Shown in pieces: positions 1 through 11,652 of a stretch of 64,000 nt of DNA. The position numbers and the translations under genes were made by a program. Origin of the DNA: Cliona cf. orientalis (lineage: Eukaryota; Porifera; Demospongiae; Clionaida; Clionaidae); the NCBI GenBank assembly GCA_963930775.1, contig OZ005701.1, positions 5,897,669 through 5,961,668 of the forward strand, given 5' to 3'. How positions within the stretch are numbered: position 1 is the stretch's first letter; every line of letters starts with the position of its first letter. The notes under the pieces are model-generated. The model worked only from the letters and a program-made list of their open reading frames with translations. It ran no database searches and had not been told where the DNA came from.

Positions 1-1509
1 GGGGTGAGTTTTGCCTCCGTGTTTATTTCATTTCTCAATTTTGATATAGGCTTTAATGTTTGCTTCTTTGATGGAATGGATACATACATCAAGACGTGGC
101 TTCAACTGGCCTTTCCTGCATACATCATTATCCTGGTGATTGCGATAATCCAACTCAGTTACTACTCCGATGTTTTTGGACGCCTTATTGGAAAGAAAGA
201 TCCGGTGGCCACTCTGGCTACACTCGTCTTGCTCTCTTATACCAAGCTCCTACAGACCATCATCAAAGCATTCTCCTCTGCAACTTTAACATATCCTGAT
301 GGCTCTAAGAGCACTCTGTGGCTCCCTGATGCTACTGTAGAATACTTCACTAGCAAGCATGCTGTATTATTCTTTGTGGCCATTCTTATTCTAATTCTTG
401 GCTTTACTTATACTCTATTCCTTTTTTTATGGCAGTTGTTTCTTCGCTTGCCAAGAAAGAAAGTCAAATGGCTCCAAAACCAAAAGTGCATCTCCTTCAT
501 GGAAATCTATCATGTCCCATATACTCCAAGTCATCGTTATTGGACTGGACTACTCCTACTGATTCGAGTTATTTTATATCTGGTGTCTGCACTTAATCCC
601 TCTGGTGACACAAGAGTTACACTATCAGCAACTATATTTATCATGACTAGCCTGTTTCTCTACATTGCTACATTCAGCGTTAGAATGTACAAAAATCGCT
701 TTATTAACACAATGGAAATGCTCACATACTTTAATATCATTGCCTTATCCATCTTCACATGGTATGTGATTGATGCTGACACAAACCAGACTATCGTTAC
801 CAACCTATCAATTACCATAACTTTTATTCAACTTGCTTTGGTAGTTATTTATCATATCTACAAATACATGAATCACCGTGTATTTACAGTCATCCAAGGG
901 AGTGCAATCAGTATAAAAGTGAGAAACTTAACCTCTAAAAAACAGAAGAGGCACAATAATAGTAATGAAGATATCCATCAATCGTACGAGATACTTGACC
1001 TAATTGATCGTCCTCCAGCCAGTACCACTGTTTCCCAAATGCAGCCGGTATCAGCTGAGCCCACTATGTCCGTCATTGAACTATCAATGCCTCAACTAGC
1101 CCCTGCTACACCACCCCCTCTAGAAGCCAAAGGAGAAACACTGAAGCTTCAGTCCACTGAGCAGCAGACTAGTGAGCAAGATGGTAGAGATATGATTGCA
1201 GTGACAGAAGAGAATATATCTACAGCAAAAGAGATTGAAGGGTACAAACAATTAACCAGTGATTATTCTGAAGCAGAGATGGCAGCCTGCAATGAAAACG
1301 AAGAACGTTTTAAAACTGAAATGGAAAACAGTGGCACCCTAGAAGAAAATTCGATCCTCCAATGTAATTCCAATGCTCAAATTAGTAATTGCCCACCGAA
1401 AGAGATCAAATCAGCCAATGAAGGATCTAGCACATTGTATACTTCATCAGGTCCACTAGGGACTGGTTCACAATGCATTATTATTAAAGCTGACATTCAT
1501 GATTATTGA
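1..1509 (+). CDS. C-terminal part of a multi-pass membrane protein (5' end outside window)
   Basis: The open frame enters from the left edge and ends at TGA 1507-1509. The first triplets are in frame, so this is the last exon of a larger gene and not a complete 501-aa protein. About seven hydrophobic segments are visible, near residues 35-55, 68-90, 119-146, 180-198, 205-226, 236-256 and 263-286. They are followed by a soluble tail of about 210 residues rich in Glu, Ser, Thr and Gln. The stretch around residues 11-35 (LNFDIGFNVCFFDGMDTYIK) and the following conserved membrane block resemble the C-terminal membrane module of large surface proteins, often with beta-helix or EGF ectodomains, that are numerous in sponges, cnidarians and choanoflagellates. 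That family assignment is from memory and tentative. Function is unknown. It is transcribed away from the receptor genes that follow. Confidence 0.7.
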   Translation, partial: GVSFASVFISFLNFDIGFNVCFFDGMDTYIKTWLQLAFPAYIIILVIAIIQLSYYSDVFGRLIGKKDPVATLATLVLLSYTKLLQTIIKAFSSATLTYPDGSKSTLWLPDATVEYFTSKHAVLFFVAILILILGFTYTLFLFLWQLFLRLPRKKVKWLQNQKCISFMEIYHVPYTPSHRYWTGLLLLIRVILYLVSALNPSGDTRVTLSATIFIMTSLFLYIATFSVRMYKNRFINTMEMLTYFNIIALSIFTWYVIDADTNQTIVTNLSITITFIQLALVVIYHIYKYMNHRVFTVIQGSAISIKVRNLTSKKQKRHNNSNEDIHQSYEILDLIDRPPASTTVSQMQPVSAEPTMSVIELSMPQLAPATPPPLEAKGETLKLQSTEQQTSEQDGRDMIAVTEENISTAKEIEGYKQLTSDYSEAEMAACNENEERFKTEMENSGTLEENSILQCNSNAQISNCPPKEIKSANEGSSTLYTSSGPLGTGSQCIIIKADIHDY

Positions 1510-2247
1510 TTCAGAATGAATTTGTTATGATCATGTTGCCACAATTAATATTCCATGGCATCGCATATTTTTACAAACAATCAATTATTAATCACATAAA
1601 ATTCATACCCTTTTATTTTGTTTTACCAACCGCTGATTTAATTTAGCTATGTTTTAGTAATTTTATTATGGCTAAATATAATTTTTAGAGCTATTGTTAG
1701 ACCTATATACTAGTATGAAGTGATTGCCGTCACTTTTATATGTCGAGAGCCCATCTAGAAGCAAAGAAGGCCATCATGGTGGTCAGTAGCTAAATGTTGA
1801 AAGTGTTTTCAATGGTGGAATTCACAATGCATACCTTGAATATGCTATAAACGTCCAACAACATGTTGTTTTCAAAATTTAATGTATGATATAAATTGAG
1901 TACTTTATGACGTCACTATGCTTGCATTTTGGCCCCTCCCCCATTCTGCCACCTATCTATGTAGCAGCTATAGACGTGCATGCACATGCATACTTACACA
2001 CACACAATGACCACCATACCCTCATGCATGCACCAAGTGTTTATAAAAATAATAATACTATTGGTTACATAATTTTATGATCATCTATGAGAAAATGGAC
2101 CATCTGGGGATAATGGTAATTAGTAGTAATTTACTTTTCCGTGGTTTGTAGTGTAATCTATGAGGCAATTATGGGAATTAAAAATTTATTGGGCCCTCTA
2201 TGGAGGCTAATGGAGTCCTTCTGGGACTTAGTAATGCCATTATGGTA

Positions 2248-2408
2248 GTGTCCCGGGTAAGCTCCCATGGGCGCTTAAACATAACTCGCAATTTTGGCCT
2301 GCATGGGTGCTTAGCTATATACCTGGGATCAAAATTCCATACATTGGTGTAGAAGCTGCTACAGTGAAATTGGGCACTTACCTAGGAGTGGGTGCTTGCC
2401 CGGGACAC
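2248..2408. mobile_element. TIR element, GTGTCCCGGG family
   Basis: Begins GTGTCCCGGGTAAGC and ends with the inverted form GCTTGCCCGGGACAC, about 160 bp long, with no coding capacity. Related copies occur at 15906-16076, 27965-28149, 48820-48994 and from 57071. This is a small non-autonomous DNA transposon family. Confidence 0.6.
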
Positions 2409-3711
2409 CATGATAATGTAGAGTAACTTACGTGTGTTCCAGCAAATACTTTACAAGCTGCATAAATTATTTCTTTCTCTGAAAAGTATGACTGATCGGA
2501 TTTCATGCATTCTTTTCGCTTGTGCAATCCTGTCAAGTTTGCATTGAACTAGACCAGAGGAACTGATGGTGTGTGCATGTGCATGATGTTGACAACCTGT
2601 TATCGTAATATGCAACCATTCATGTCATGCATGGGAATGATAAAGTACTTCATAAGATTAATATCCAACTTGCACTTTCTATGAATGTAGCTGTCAGAAT
2701 AGCTTTGTATAGACACAAACATATATACACACAGCATAGTACACCATACATACTTAGCCAAGAGTATCATAATTAGCTACTAAGCGGGTAGATGCACACC
2801 CTGTTTGTATCCTGTCAAATTTACACCCATAACCACACAACACTATGCGGTAATAAGCTATATGAGGCGTGATAAATTACTCATAACAAGGAAAGTCCTA
2901 CAGGGAATACATAATGGAATTCCACATAGCTAATGTTTCATGTACACTGTTGCAGAAGTGAACACTGTAGCTACATGTGGTGTATATGTATAGCTACAGT
3001 GAAACAACCAACATAATGCCAATAATTATATACTGTGGAAGAAGCCTCATAAATAATACTGATACATAATATTATTATTAATAACAGTAACCTACATACA
3101 GTGCGCAAATATCATACGTACATGCACATGTATGGGTGCTGTGTCTGAGTAAGGAAGCTAGTGGCTATGTAACTCATGTATTGCTACACACCAATTAATT
3201 CAACTATTGCTTTCAGTTTGTAGTTATGCTGTGCCAATATATAATTATGTTTCTTCCTTTCAAATTGAACTATTGTGCCCTTTTGTATCCCAAGTTACTT
3301 CTTGCAAATTAGAATCAGTGTCACAATAATCAAGTAAAGGTGGGTACATAATATTATTATGTACATGTACATGTCGACAGTTACAGTAGCTATAGCTTAT
3401 AGCTTACATAAGGGCCCATGTGTACATCATCAGCATGTTTATTCCTAAGTTCTAACAGATGTAGCTATCTAATCATATCAAAGAACATAAACACAGTAAG
3501 CATAATGTAACTTTCAATTTGTGTTGATATAGAAAATATCTCAGTACATGATTTGTTTTTGTACACTCTACTTGATGTACACATGTACTGTGCTATACCT
3601 TTTCCCAAGTTTATTTTGGCTAGAATAACTGGCTGGGCAATAGCCAATAAGATATTAAAGAGATTCACTACTATGTGTTGAAGTCTAATATTATGGTTGA
3701 ACATTTATGAA

Positions 3712-3717
3712 TTTATT
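3712..3717 (-). terminator. Candidate polyadenylation signal of receptor 1
   Basis: AATAAA on the minus strand, about 215 bases beyond the stop codon of receptor 1. It is the canonical hexamer in a plausible position, but AT-rich DNA gives such hits by chance. Confidence 0.35.
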
Positions 3718-3931
3718 GTAGTATTCAAGCTTCCATGGACTGAAAAGTTTCCATTCTGAAGTTTGAGTATTATGATGAAGTTCATAAAAAAATATTAAAT
3801 GTTCAACACAATCATTACAGCAAGTTACACCTATTCACAAGACTTTCTTGGGCTAATAATATTATTATTACTGTCCAAATCATGAAATTCTGTAGAGCAC
3901 AACAGTAGCATGAGCAGACAGCACTGAATGA

Positions 3932-6244
3932 TCACACAGTAGCTCTTCTGAGGTTTGTAAAATACTTATCACAAGTGATAAATTTTTTTATTAATGGTAG
4001 AAATACAGTGCAAATGCATGCATAAGTAGTGAGGTTGAGAGTTAAACTTAATAGAGTAGTGCTGACAGATGCACCAATACGGGTGATAATGCTGATTACG
4101 TAAAGTGGAATTCCTAATCCAAAAATGACCGTTAGAAAGTATGTAAGTATGATGATATTATTAGTCTTAAACTCTTTGACGTTCATTTGTGTTGAGAGTG
4201 CGAGAAAAAATGAAGCTATTATCACAATCACTTTAGGCGTAATGAGTGTGGTGTACCAGTAGATCTCATAATTTGAATGACATGCTGTCTGTACCGAGAT
4301 AACTAACTCATCCTCACTTCCTATTGCATTGAGTGTTCGAGCCTGCATTGGTACCAAAGGATCAGTGATGCGCCAAACAATGCACACAAAGAGGTCAATA
4401 ACAACCAACAGACTTACAAACCCAACAAGAATACGGTCTTTGATAAATAAAATGTCTCCCGTGTCAAGTCTTCTTGAGTAGACATAGATCCTATTCAGTC
4501 TCCAGGTTTTTACACATGAGGTACCCAGATATAAAGTGATGCCAACATTAAACAGAAAAGGGACCAAATTGCAAAGGTGCATTTGAGCAATGGCATGTAC
4601 AACAGTCTCCAAACAGTGAACCATTATGCCAATGACAATTGCATATCCACCAATGAATATAAGATGATTTAGCAGTGGACTGGAAGCTTTGATTCGTTTG
4701 TCATTTCGATGGTAAATATTAAATGTTTGTGCGTATACGAGTAAAACCAACGTTGATAATGTTATGACGAAGATGAAGGTAATAATGTAACTTTCTATCG
4801 TTACAAACTTTTCCTTAAATGATGATTCAATAAAGATATTATCTGAAGAATTTGATGTTATGTTAAGCACTCCATTCTTAAAGTATCCAATTTTTTCACT
4901 ATTCTGACTATCAGTGTACTGAAATATGTTCAAGAATCCTCCTATATTGATACCAGTCTCGTTATCAAAATTGATGATCCCTGTAATTCCTTGAAAGTAG
5001 ATATCAAACATGTGGTTCTTTATAATTTCTGCGAGTATTGGTGAACCCACTTTGAATTCAGCGAGGCTGGTGTTTAAATCCACCAGTGAGTCGTTTAGTG
5101 CATAAGCCAGTGCCCATACGGCATCATAAAATCCCCTTGCCCATTCTCTGGCTGTAGCATTTACTCCAAATTCTTTTGAGTATTGAACAGTTTCATAATC
5201 ATATTCGTCTGAATACATAACATTGTCAGCAGTTGCATTCACATCTGTACCGTCTTGTATAGCATCTGAAAACAAGTTAATACTTCCACGAACGCTTTTA
5301 CTTAACTCCTTATCAGAGCAACTATAAGGCTGTCCCTGGTACTCAAATGATACATTGGCTAAGTCGTGCTGTAGTATTTCCTGGAACACCCATTGGTATG
5401 ATGGGAATACCATACCTTCATGATAAGCCAAGCATAGAACACGGGCAATGGTCGGTGGTGAGGCTATAACAATTATTACTCTCACGTAGGATTCCTTAAC
5501 TTCTCTAAGAGGAATAAAGGTATCACCATAGATGGCTGAAGAATACCTGGGTGGAAATTTTGAACCAGTTCGATTTAAAACTTCTTGGCTGATGCCGGAG
5601 TAAATCTGACTAGAGCCTAAATACAATAGAGCATAGTTTTTCCAATTGTTGTGATTTATAAGTTCATTATACACACTACTATACATTGAACTAGCTCCAA
5701 GAATGCCAAATGAGTAGGCATACTTATCAACATCAGAAAATGTCTGATCCCCATAGTTGATGGTGATCATAGAAAATGTTTTATGGTTGGTAATGTGACC
5801 AACAATCTTAGATGACAACTTACAGCTTGGTCCTATGATGCCAACAATGTTTTTACAGCTACAAATGAGTTCATTTGTACCAATAGCTGTCCTGGTAGTG
5901 GCATCACATCCACCATCAAGTCGAAGGATTTCTACTTCATACTCTTTCAACAGATCTGAGCAGTTGTTCACTTGTTTCACTGCTAGATAGACTGCTGGAG
6001 CTATGTCATGTCCATCATCAAAAGATGAAGCAAAGGAAGGTCTTGCTTGAGGATCAGGGAAACTGAGCATCAATCCAAAATAGATGATTGTCTTAGTACC
6101 AGATCTTTGCTGTGACTTCAATTTACTGCAATCAGTCATCTTTAATCTACCATCACATCTGGCTTCACTTTCCTCTACTAAGCTATGACTTGTTGTCAAG
6201 AAGGTCAGCAATAGCAAGAGCAACATGGTTTCTAAGCCTTCCAT
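3932..6244 (-). CDS. GABA-B-like class C GPCR, receptor 1 (770 aa, single exon)
   Basis: A complete intronless frame from ATG 6244 to TGA 3932. Residues 1-21 form a signal peptide. Residues about 50-470 form a Venus-flytrap (ANF-receptor/periplasmic-binding-like) ectodomain with several N-glycosylation sites, including the GABA-B-type helix FYDAVWALAYALN at 372-384. Seven membrane helices follow near 484-506, 523-545, 557-577, 605-625, 663-683, 696-720 and 727-752. C558 and C655 sit where class C receptors have the extracellular-loop disulfide. KTWRLNRIY (579-587) after helix 3 matches the GABA-B pattern KTWRxxRI. There is no cysteine-rich domain between ectodomain and helix 1, which favours GABA-B over mGluR. 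The cytoplasmic tail is only about 18 residues, so the coiled coil and ER-retention motif of vertebrate GABA-B subunits are missing. Expected role: plasma-membrane G-protein-coupled receptor. The ligand is not predictable here. Receptor 2 is its tandem paralogue. Confidence 0.93.
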   Translation of the reverse strand: MEGLETMLLLLLLTFLTTSHSLVEESEARCDGRLKMTDCSKLKSQQRSGTKTIIYFGLMLSFPDPQARPSFASSFDDGHDIAPAVYLAVKQVNNCSDLLKEYEVEILRLDGGCDATTRTAIGTNELICSCKNIVGIIGPSCKLSSKIVGHITNHKTFSMITINYGDQTFSDVDKYAYSFGILGASSMYSSVYNELINHNNWKNYALLYLGSSQIYSGISQEVLNRTGSKFPPRYSSAIYGDTFIPLREVKESYVRVIIVIASPPTIARVLCLAYHEGMVFPSYQWVFQEILQHDLANVSFEYQGQPYSCSDKELSKSVRGSINLFSDAIQDGTDVNATADNVMYSDEYDYETVQYSKEFGVNATAREWARGFYDAVWALAYALNDSLVDLNTSLAEFKVGSPILAEIIKNHMFDIYFQGITGIINFDNETGINIGGFLNIFQYTDSQNSEKIGYFKNGVLNITSNSSDNIFIESSFKEKFVTIESYIITFIFVITLSTLVLLVYAQTFNIYHRNDKRIKASSPLLNHLIFIGGYAIVIGIMVHCLETVVHAIAQMHLCNLVPFLFNVGITLYLGTSCVKTWRLNRIYVYSRRLDTGDILFIKDRILVGFVSLLVVIDLFVCIVWRITDPLVPMQARTLNAIGSEDELVISVQTACHSNYEIYWYTTLITPKVIVIIASFFLALSTQMNVKEFKTNNIIILTYFLTVIFGLGIPLYVISIITRIGASVSTTLLSLTLNLTTYACICTVFLPLIKKFITCDKYFTNLRRATV

Positions 6245-6844
6245 TTGTTAAAGCTAGCTAACTAGTGAATGAAATCTAACTACAATGGCATTGTCATATT
6301 AAGCCACAGTCATGTTTTACTAGCTATAGTCTATTATCAACGGATGTCCTTTGTGTACACTTTCCATGTATGGTAAAGGGTCATCATTGTACTATTTATA
6401 GTACGTATTTGTGAGCTTGCCTTCTCAGAAATAATAATAGCAGCATGAAGTACTTCAGTGTAAACCCTCAGCATAGTGATGTTTAGAAACATGCATGATA
6501 TTATATTATGTAGAAAGTATGTCTGCAGCAGTGCTATATTATGTCATGCATAGTGTTTCCTTGGCTCCTCTTGGCAAATCAAAGAGTTACTAACTAGCTA
6601 TACATGTTGCCTAGCAAGGATGCACTCCAGCTTCAAGCCTCATACTACACTGATGCCAGGGTTGTTCAGCAAAGATGCACTCTAAGTTCTATACCATGTT
6701 TGTGTAGCTCAATAAAGCCGGATGTAACTATCAGACCATTTCTATACCACAAAGTCTAGCTACTTCTGCCCTATATCCCTGACTGCCAGATACCGTACTT
6801 TATCTAATACTACATATGGAAAAAAAATAATTTCAATTTTGAAA

Positions 6845-6985
6845 AACGCGCGTTTTTCTGGTAAAGGTCGTCAATCGCTCCATATATATAATACGTTATG
6901 AGAATTGGTAAAAATCGAATTTCTTACGTTAGATTGGATCATACGTTGTATTCGATTAACTACGGTATGTACAAATTGCCATATC
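6845..6985. repeat. Dispersed repeat, copy 1
   Basis: A diverged match to 26525-26660 in gene A. Shared blocks include GGTAAA-GTCGTCA, CTCCAT, GGATCAT/AGATCAT and GGTATGTACA, in the same order and spacing. Coding potential is absent. Element boundaries are not defined. Confidence 0.5.
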
Positions 6986-7704
6986 AGTTATATTTATCAA
7001 AACATGACATTTCCTACACATGATTGTCATAGCGGCCTATGACATAGGACCGAGAATGTTTGCTAACTTAAATGAAATGCATAGAAAATTTGCCCCATCC
7101 TACATAGCTATTTCCTTCCTGCACGAAATCCATATTTTCGTCAAGTGCCTACATGTACATGTCCTGCACGCTTACAAAAACATGAAGGAAATCTTAGTGT
7201 TGGTCTTGTGAGGAGATCTTACTTTTGTTGTCATCAACAGGCTTTCCTCTCTATGCAGGGCACACGAGGTCATGGTGGTACTGATCATGAGCTATACTTA
7301 ATATAATGCTCTAGAGAGCCGTGTAGTAAAATCAATCAATACCCGCTTTAGTTTAAATAGCTACTATGAGGCATGCACAGCTGCTGGCATTAGCACGTGT
7401 TTGTCAGCTGGCTAACCAGTAAACCGCACATGCCATTGCCGCAGTGAGCCACACATAGCTAAGCAGAAGATAGTGGTATTCTCACGGAACCAGATCTACA
7501 CCCATATATACTTCCCCGGCCCCTGCATGTGGATATCAATCTGGCTCCATGAAACTAGCTATGTGTGTTGGGGGGGGGGGGCGGAATTCCTATCTTGCAT
7601 GATGATGCATGCAAAGGATCAGTATTATGTTGATAGCGATAATGATGAGATTCAGATAAGGCAATTAGTAAATTTTTACTGGGCCGGGAAAATATCTAGC
7701 TACA

Positions 7705-8183
7705 CACTGGCGTAAGAACCAGGGGGGCTGGTGCCCCCCCCCCCCCCCCCCCAGTCATTAGATTGGGGGGGCAGAGCCCCTCTGATTTTTAGACTGCTGT
7801 ATAAGCCAGGGGGTGGGGCTCACCCTCTGAGGTTTGCACTTTTCTTTTTCATCTGTTGCCACAATCAGGGTTGAGTTATTCATGATTGTGGTGTATCTTA
7901 GCCCCATGGTGTGTAGATATCAATAATTGTCACATTTGAACAAAGATCTGTAGTCACTACTGATCTGTGACTACTGATCTGTGTTCACATGTGGCAAGCT
8001 AAGAGTCCAGAATATCCTCGAAAATGCACTAGAAAAGCTCTCAGAAGGTCTAAAACTCCAAAATTTTCCTGGGGGAGCATGCCCCCAGACCCCCCTAGCT
8101 TTCGCGCACTACGCGCGCGTAAAGCGAGTCTTCACCTGCTTACTTTCAGCCCCCCTGCTCAAAAACATCTTCCTACGCCACTG
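7705..8183. mobile_element. CAG/CTG-ended TIR element (hAT-like, 479 bp)
   Basis: The left end CACTGGCGTAAGAACC pairs with the right end TTCCTACGCCACTG. The flanks CTACA and CTATA are a near-perfect 5-bp target duplication. The interior is rich in C and G runs and contains a 20-base poly-C tract and GC-rich palindromes; it has no transposase. The same terminal pattern is seen at 35945-36102 with a perfect 5-bp duplication. Confidence 0.65.
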
Positions 8184-9327
8184 CTATATACAAATATTAT
8201 TTTTGTATGATCTTAGATCCCTTCTCTTAATAACAACATGCTTGGAGGTTTGCATCATAAATCAAGAACTCCAACTCACCTATTCTGAGTACAGCAGGGT
8301 CAAACACTCCTATATAGAGCCCACTCAGCCAGCACACCAATTGCAAGGTACCACTTTGAGCCAGCTGTAGCTACAACACTTACTGGCAATCCATTGCATG
8401 AGTTTGTACGGACAAACCATTGTTTTTGTTCAATGCTTAGCTACTCAACACGTAACAACATTGTAGCTAGCTAGCTAGTTACATGTTCATGTGTCACGGT
8501 GATGTACAGTGAACATCCACGACCAAATGAAGTGGCTATACTTGAGCAATGGCACTATAACTACCGTGTTTGTGTGGTGTACAAAAGCGTAATTATCATC
8601 ATGTCTTGGGATTGTAGCTATACATACTATACATGCTTTGATCAGTTGTCCCGAGCCTACGTGAACCTGAGACAGTTAGCTATGATGATTAGCTAATAGC
8701 TAATTTGTTTAACATGCAGAGCACTTTTCCTGACTTCCATTTCCTATTAAAACAATCCTAGGCCTCTTAATAATATAGGTACCGTAGCTATAGCAGTGTC
8801 TACTATAGCAGCTAATTAGTATTCTTGACGAGCAGATAAATAGGACCATTATAGACAAATATTAAACTAATTAATGATTAGCTACTACCAAACCAGGGAA
8901 ATATCATTAACCAATATGTACCATTGTGCATTACTTTGATCTCGTAATAAGTAGCTAATAGCTAATCAGTATTGAGTATGAATTATTGCACAAGTGCAAC
9001 AACCACTATAATACAGCCCAAGGCCTAACATACAAGTACGTTGCATTATACTGAAGCTACTCCAGACTGCCCCGCTTGATATGTGATTTGTTGATTGCTA
9101 ATTGTACCACAGGACAATATAAGAATTATCATGATAGTATTCCCTAGACACAGAACCAAAACACACATGTAGCTATGCAGTGACGTACATAGGTTATAGG
9201 CAAGATACAATAATAATAATAATATAATATAGGACAACTAAATTTTGCACCAATCAAAATCATTATAATTTCATAGATCATTCTCCAGTTGTGGCTTAGT
9301 AACTGACAGTAATAATATTAAATTTTA

Positions 9328-11652
9328 CTATGGCATACGTACATAAGATTTACATTTGAATTTCCATAGTGGTTGCAATAGAATGCAAACCCCTATACAG
9401 ATGGTAAGGTTTAAGCAAGTACTGAGCACTGCAGTGCTGATGCTAATGCTGACATTACTTCTGAAGGTGACAATAATGACTGCATAAATTGGAATTCCTA
9501 TTCCAAAAATTGCAGTGAGAAAGAATGAAAGTACAATAACATTACCAGTTTTGAACTCCTTAATATTCATTTGGGTTAAGAGAGCAAGGGTAAACGAAGC
9601 TAATACCAGTAGCACTTTTGGTGCAAGGAGTGCAGCATACCAGTAAACCTCATAGTCTGAATGGCATACTTGTTCAATCAACACTACTCTTTTTCCTCCA
9701 TCCCCTATTATTATATTTTCTTCACTGGGAATTACCTTCGGTGATTGAGAATCAATAGATCTCCACAGTATACACACCAGGACATCCAGGATAACTAAAG
9801 CAATCAGAAATCCAAGCAACAGATAGCCTTTGATTGACTTAATATCTCCTGTATCAAATCTCTTTGAGTGGATATAGATCCTATTCAGTCGCCATGTTTT
9901 AATACACACTGTTCCTAAATATAAAGTTACACCAATGCTGAATAGGGAGGGCGCCAAACTGCATATGTGTTGTCCTATCACCGGGTAATGCACCCATAAA
10001 GGGGTTTCAGCAACATAAATTATTACTCCTATGGCTATTATATATCCTCCAATGAATATGAGGTGGTTGAGCATCGGACTGGATGCTTTAATCCCTTTGT
10101 GATTCCGATAGCGAATGTTGATAATCTGGGCAGATATCAGTAATATCAGTGTTAGTAATGTGAAGATAAGGATACCAGACATAACAATGTCATTAATCTC
10201 GTCCAATTTTTGCTCGAATAATGAATCAATGAAATATGCTGAAGAGTTCAGTGATGTTATGTTCAGCTTTCCATCTTTAAAAATGCCTATTTTTCGTGGC
10301 ATCGGGTGTTTCTCATACTGAATAACATTCAGAAATCCACCTTCATTGAATCCGGTGTTACTGTCAAATTTGATGTTTCCAGTGATTCCACATAAGTCAA
10401 GATTCAACATGTGCTTCCTAATGCTTTCGGCAAGTATTGGTGACCCTAATTTGAACTCGCTTAGACTTGTATTTAGGTCTGCTAGTGAGCCATTCAAAGC
10501 ATAGGCAAGGGCCCAAACAGCATCATAAAACCCTCTCGCCCATTCCGTGGTTGTTGAATTCACACCAAATTCCTTGGAGTACTCAACTGTTTCTAATTTG
10601 TATCCCTCATAGTAATTATTGTCTAGGATATAATTTTCGTTTTCTCTGTCCTCGTTGATATCACTACTGTCTTGTAGAGCATTCAGAAACAAATTAATGC
10701 TGCCATTGACGCTTATGCTAAAGTTAAAATCATCGCAAACATAAGGCTTTCCTTGGTAGCTAAAAGATGTCTTGGCAAAGTTTTGCTGTATTATTTCATG
10801 AAAGACCCACTGGTAGTCTGGCAGGAACATACCTTCATGGTGAGCTAAGCACAGTACACGGGCAATGGTGGATGGGTTTGCCAGAACAATTATTACCCTT
10901 GAATATGATTTCTTAACTATTTTGAGAGGAATAAAAGTATCTTGATACATGAGAGAAGTGTATCGTGGTTGAAAACCGGAGAGGAAAATTATATCTCGAC
11001 TAATAACTGAGTATTTAGCTGTATACAACATGGCATAGTTTGTCCAGTTGTTGTGCTTGAGCAATTCAGCTAGTGCCATACTGTACATTGAATTCAATGT
11101 TCCCAGGATCCCAAATGCATATGAGTAATTCCCAGTCCCAGCATTCTGATCGCCATAGTTGATGGTAATCAAAGAGAAATCTTCACGGTTGGTGAGCTGA
11201 TTGACAGTCTCAGATGATTTCTTGCAACTTGGTCCTATGATGCCAACGACACTTTGACACCCACAGATAAGTTCATTGACACTGATTGTCGTCCTGGGAA
11301 GGATATCGCATCCACCATCAAGTCGAAGGATTTCTACTTCATAATCTTTCAATAGATCTGAGCGGTTGTTCACTTGTTTCACTGCTAGATAGACGGCTGG
11401 AGCTATGTTATGTCCATCTTCGAAAGATGAATTGAAGGAAGGTCTTCCTTGAGGATCAGGGAAACTGAGCATCAGTCCGAAGTAGATAGTCACTTTATCA
11501 TTAGAATCTGATGTATTATGTTTCCATTCTCTGCAGTTATTACTAGCCTGTAATCTATTGCACTTAAAATCCTCCGCCTGCAAGCCATGGCTTATCATTA
11601 CCGCACTGAAAATCAGTAAAGATAAGAGGAGAATCTTTAGGTTGTAGCCCAT
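9328..11652 (-). CDS. GABA-B-like class C GPCR, receptor 2 (774 aa, single exon)
   Basis: A complete intronless frame from ATG 11652 to TAG 9328, a clear paralogue of receptor 1 in the same orientation. It has an N-terminal signal peptide (about residues 1-23), the Venus-flytrap domain with the shared block FGLMLSFPDPQ and the helix FYDAVWALAYALN, then seven membrane helices. The KTWRLNRIY motif after helix 3 and the class C extracellular-loop cysteines are retained. Like receptor 1 it lacks a cysteine-rich linker and a long coiled-coil tail. The ectodomain has several residues inserted relative to receptor 1 in the region coded by about 10610-10660. Part of this gene was copied with the downstream segment and survives as the broken fragment at 40611-41024. 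The ligand is unknown; GABA, glutamate or another small molecule are all possible. Confidence 0.93.
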   Translation of the reverse strand: MGYNLKILLLSLLIFSAVMISHGLQAEDFKCNRLQASNNCREWKHNTSDSNDKVTIYFGLMLSFPDPQGRPSFNSSFEDGHNIAPAVYLAVKQVNNRSDLLKDYEVEILRLDGGCDILPRTTISVNELICGCQSVVGIIGPSCKKSSETVNQLTNREDFSLITINYGDQNAGTGNYSYAFGILGTLNSMYSMALAELLKHNNWTNYAMLYTAKYSVISRDIIFLSGFQPRYTSLMYQDTFIPLKIVKKSYSRVIIVLANPSTIARVLCLAHHEGMFLPDYQWVFHEIIQQNFAKTSFSYQGKPYVCDDFNFSISVNGSINLFLNALQDSSDINEDRENENYILDNNYYEGYKLETVEYSKEFGVNSTTTEWARGFYDAVWALAYALNGSLADLNTSLSEFKLGSPILAESIRKHMLNLDLCGITGNIKFDSNTGFNEGGFLNVIQYEKHPMPRKIGIFKDGKLNITSLNSSAYFIDSLFEQKLDEINDIVMSGILIFTLLTLILLISAQIINIRYRNHKGIKASSPMLNHLIFIGGYIIAIGVIIYVAETPLWVHYPVIGQHICSLAPSLFSIGVTLYLGTVCIKTWRLNRIYIHSKRFDTGDIKSIKGYLLLGFLIALVILDVLVCILWRSIDSQSPKVIPSEENIIIGDGGKRVVLIEQVCHSDYEVYWYAALLAPKVLLVLASFTLALLTQMNIKEFKTGNVIVLSFFLTAIFGIGIPIYAVIIVTFRSNVSISISTAVLSTCLNLTICIGVCILLQPLWKFKCKSYVRMP

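Larger units (their letters stand above)
1510..3931. other. Intergenic DNA between the multi-pass gene and receptor 1
   Basis: AT-rich sequence between convergent genes, so it should hold both 3' UTRs. Only a short TIR element (2248-2408) and ATT/TGCA simple repeats stand out. A 79-codon open frame on the minus strand near 3465-3704 has no recognisable domain and is not called as a gene. Confidence 0.6.
6245..9327. other. Spacer between the two receptor genes
   Basis: About 3.1 kb without a supportable gene; it should contain the receptor 1 promoter. It holds a dispersed repeat (6845-6985), an 11-base G run near 7571 and a 479-bp TIR element (7705-8183). Short open frames here show no domains, and several are created by the repeats. 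Confidence 0.6.

Noticed and set aside
3465..3704. 79-codon minus-strand frame downstream of receptor 1
   Set aside because: No domain, no matching paralogue and probably in the 3' UTR or beyond; hydrophobic residues reflect AT-rich sequence.
7020..8700. Several 60-130 codon frames in the receptor spacer
   Set aside because: Created by C/G runs and TIR-element sequence; no domain or conserved counterpart.
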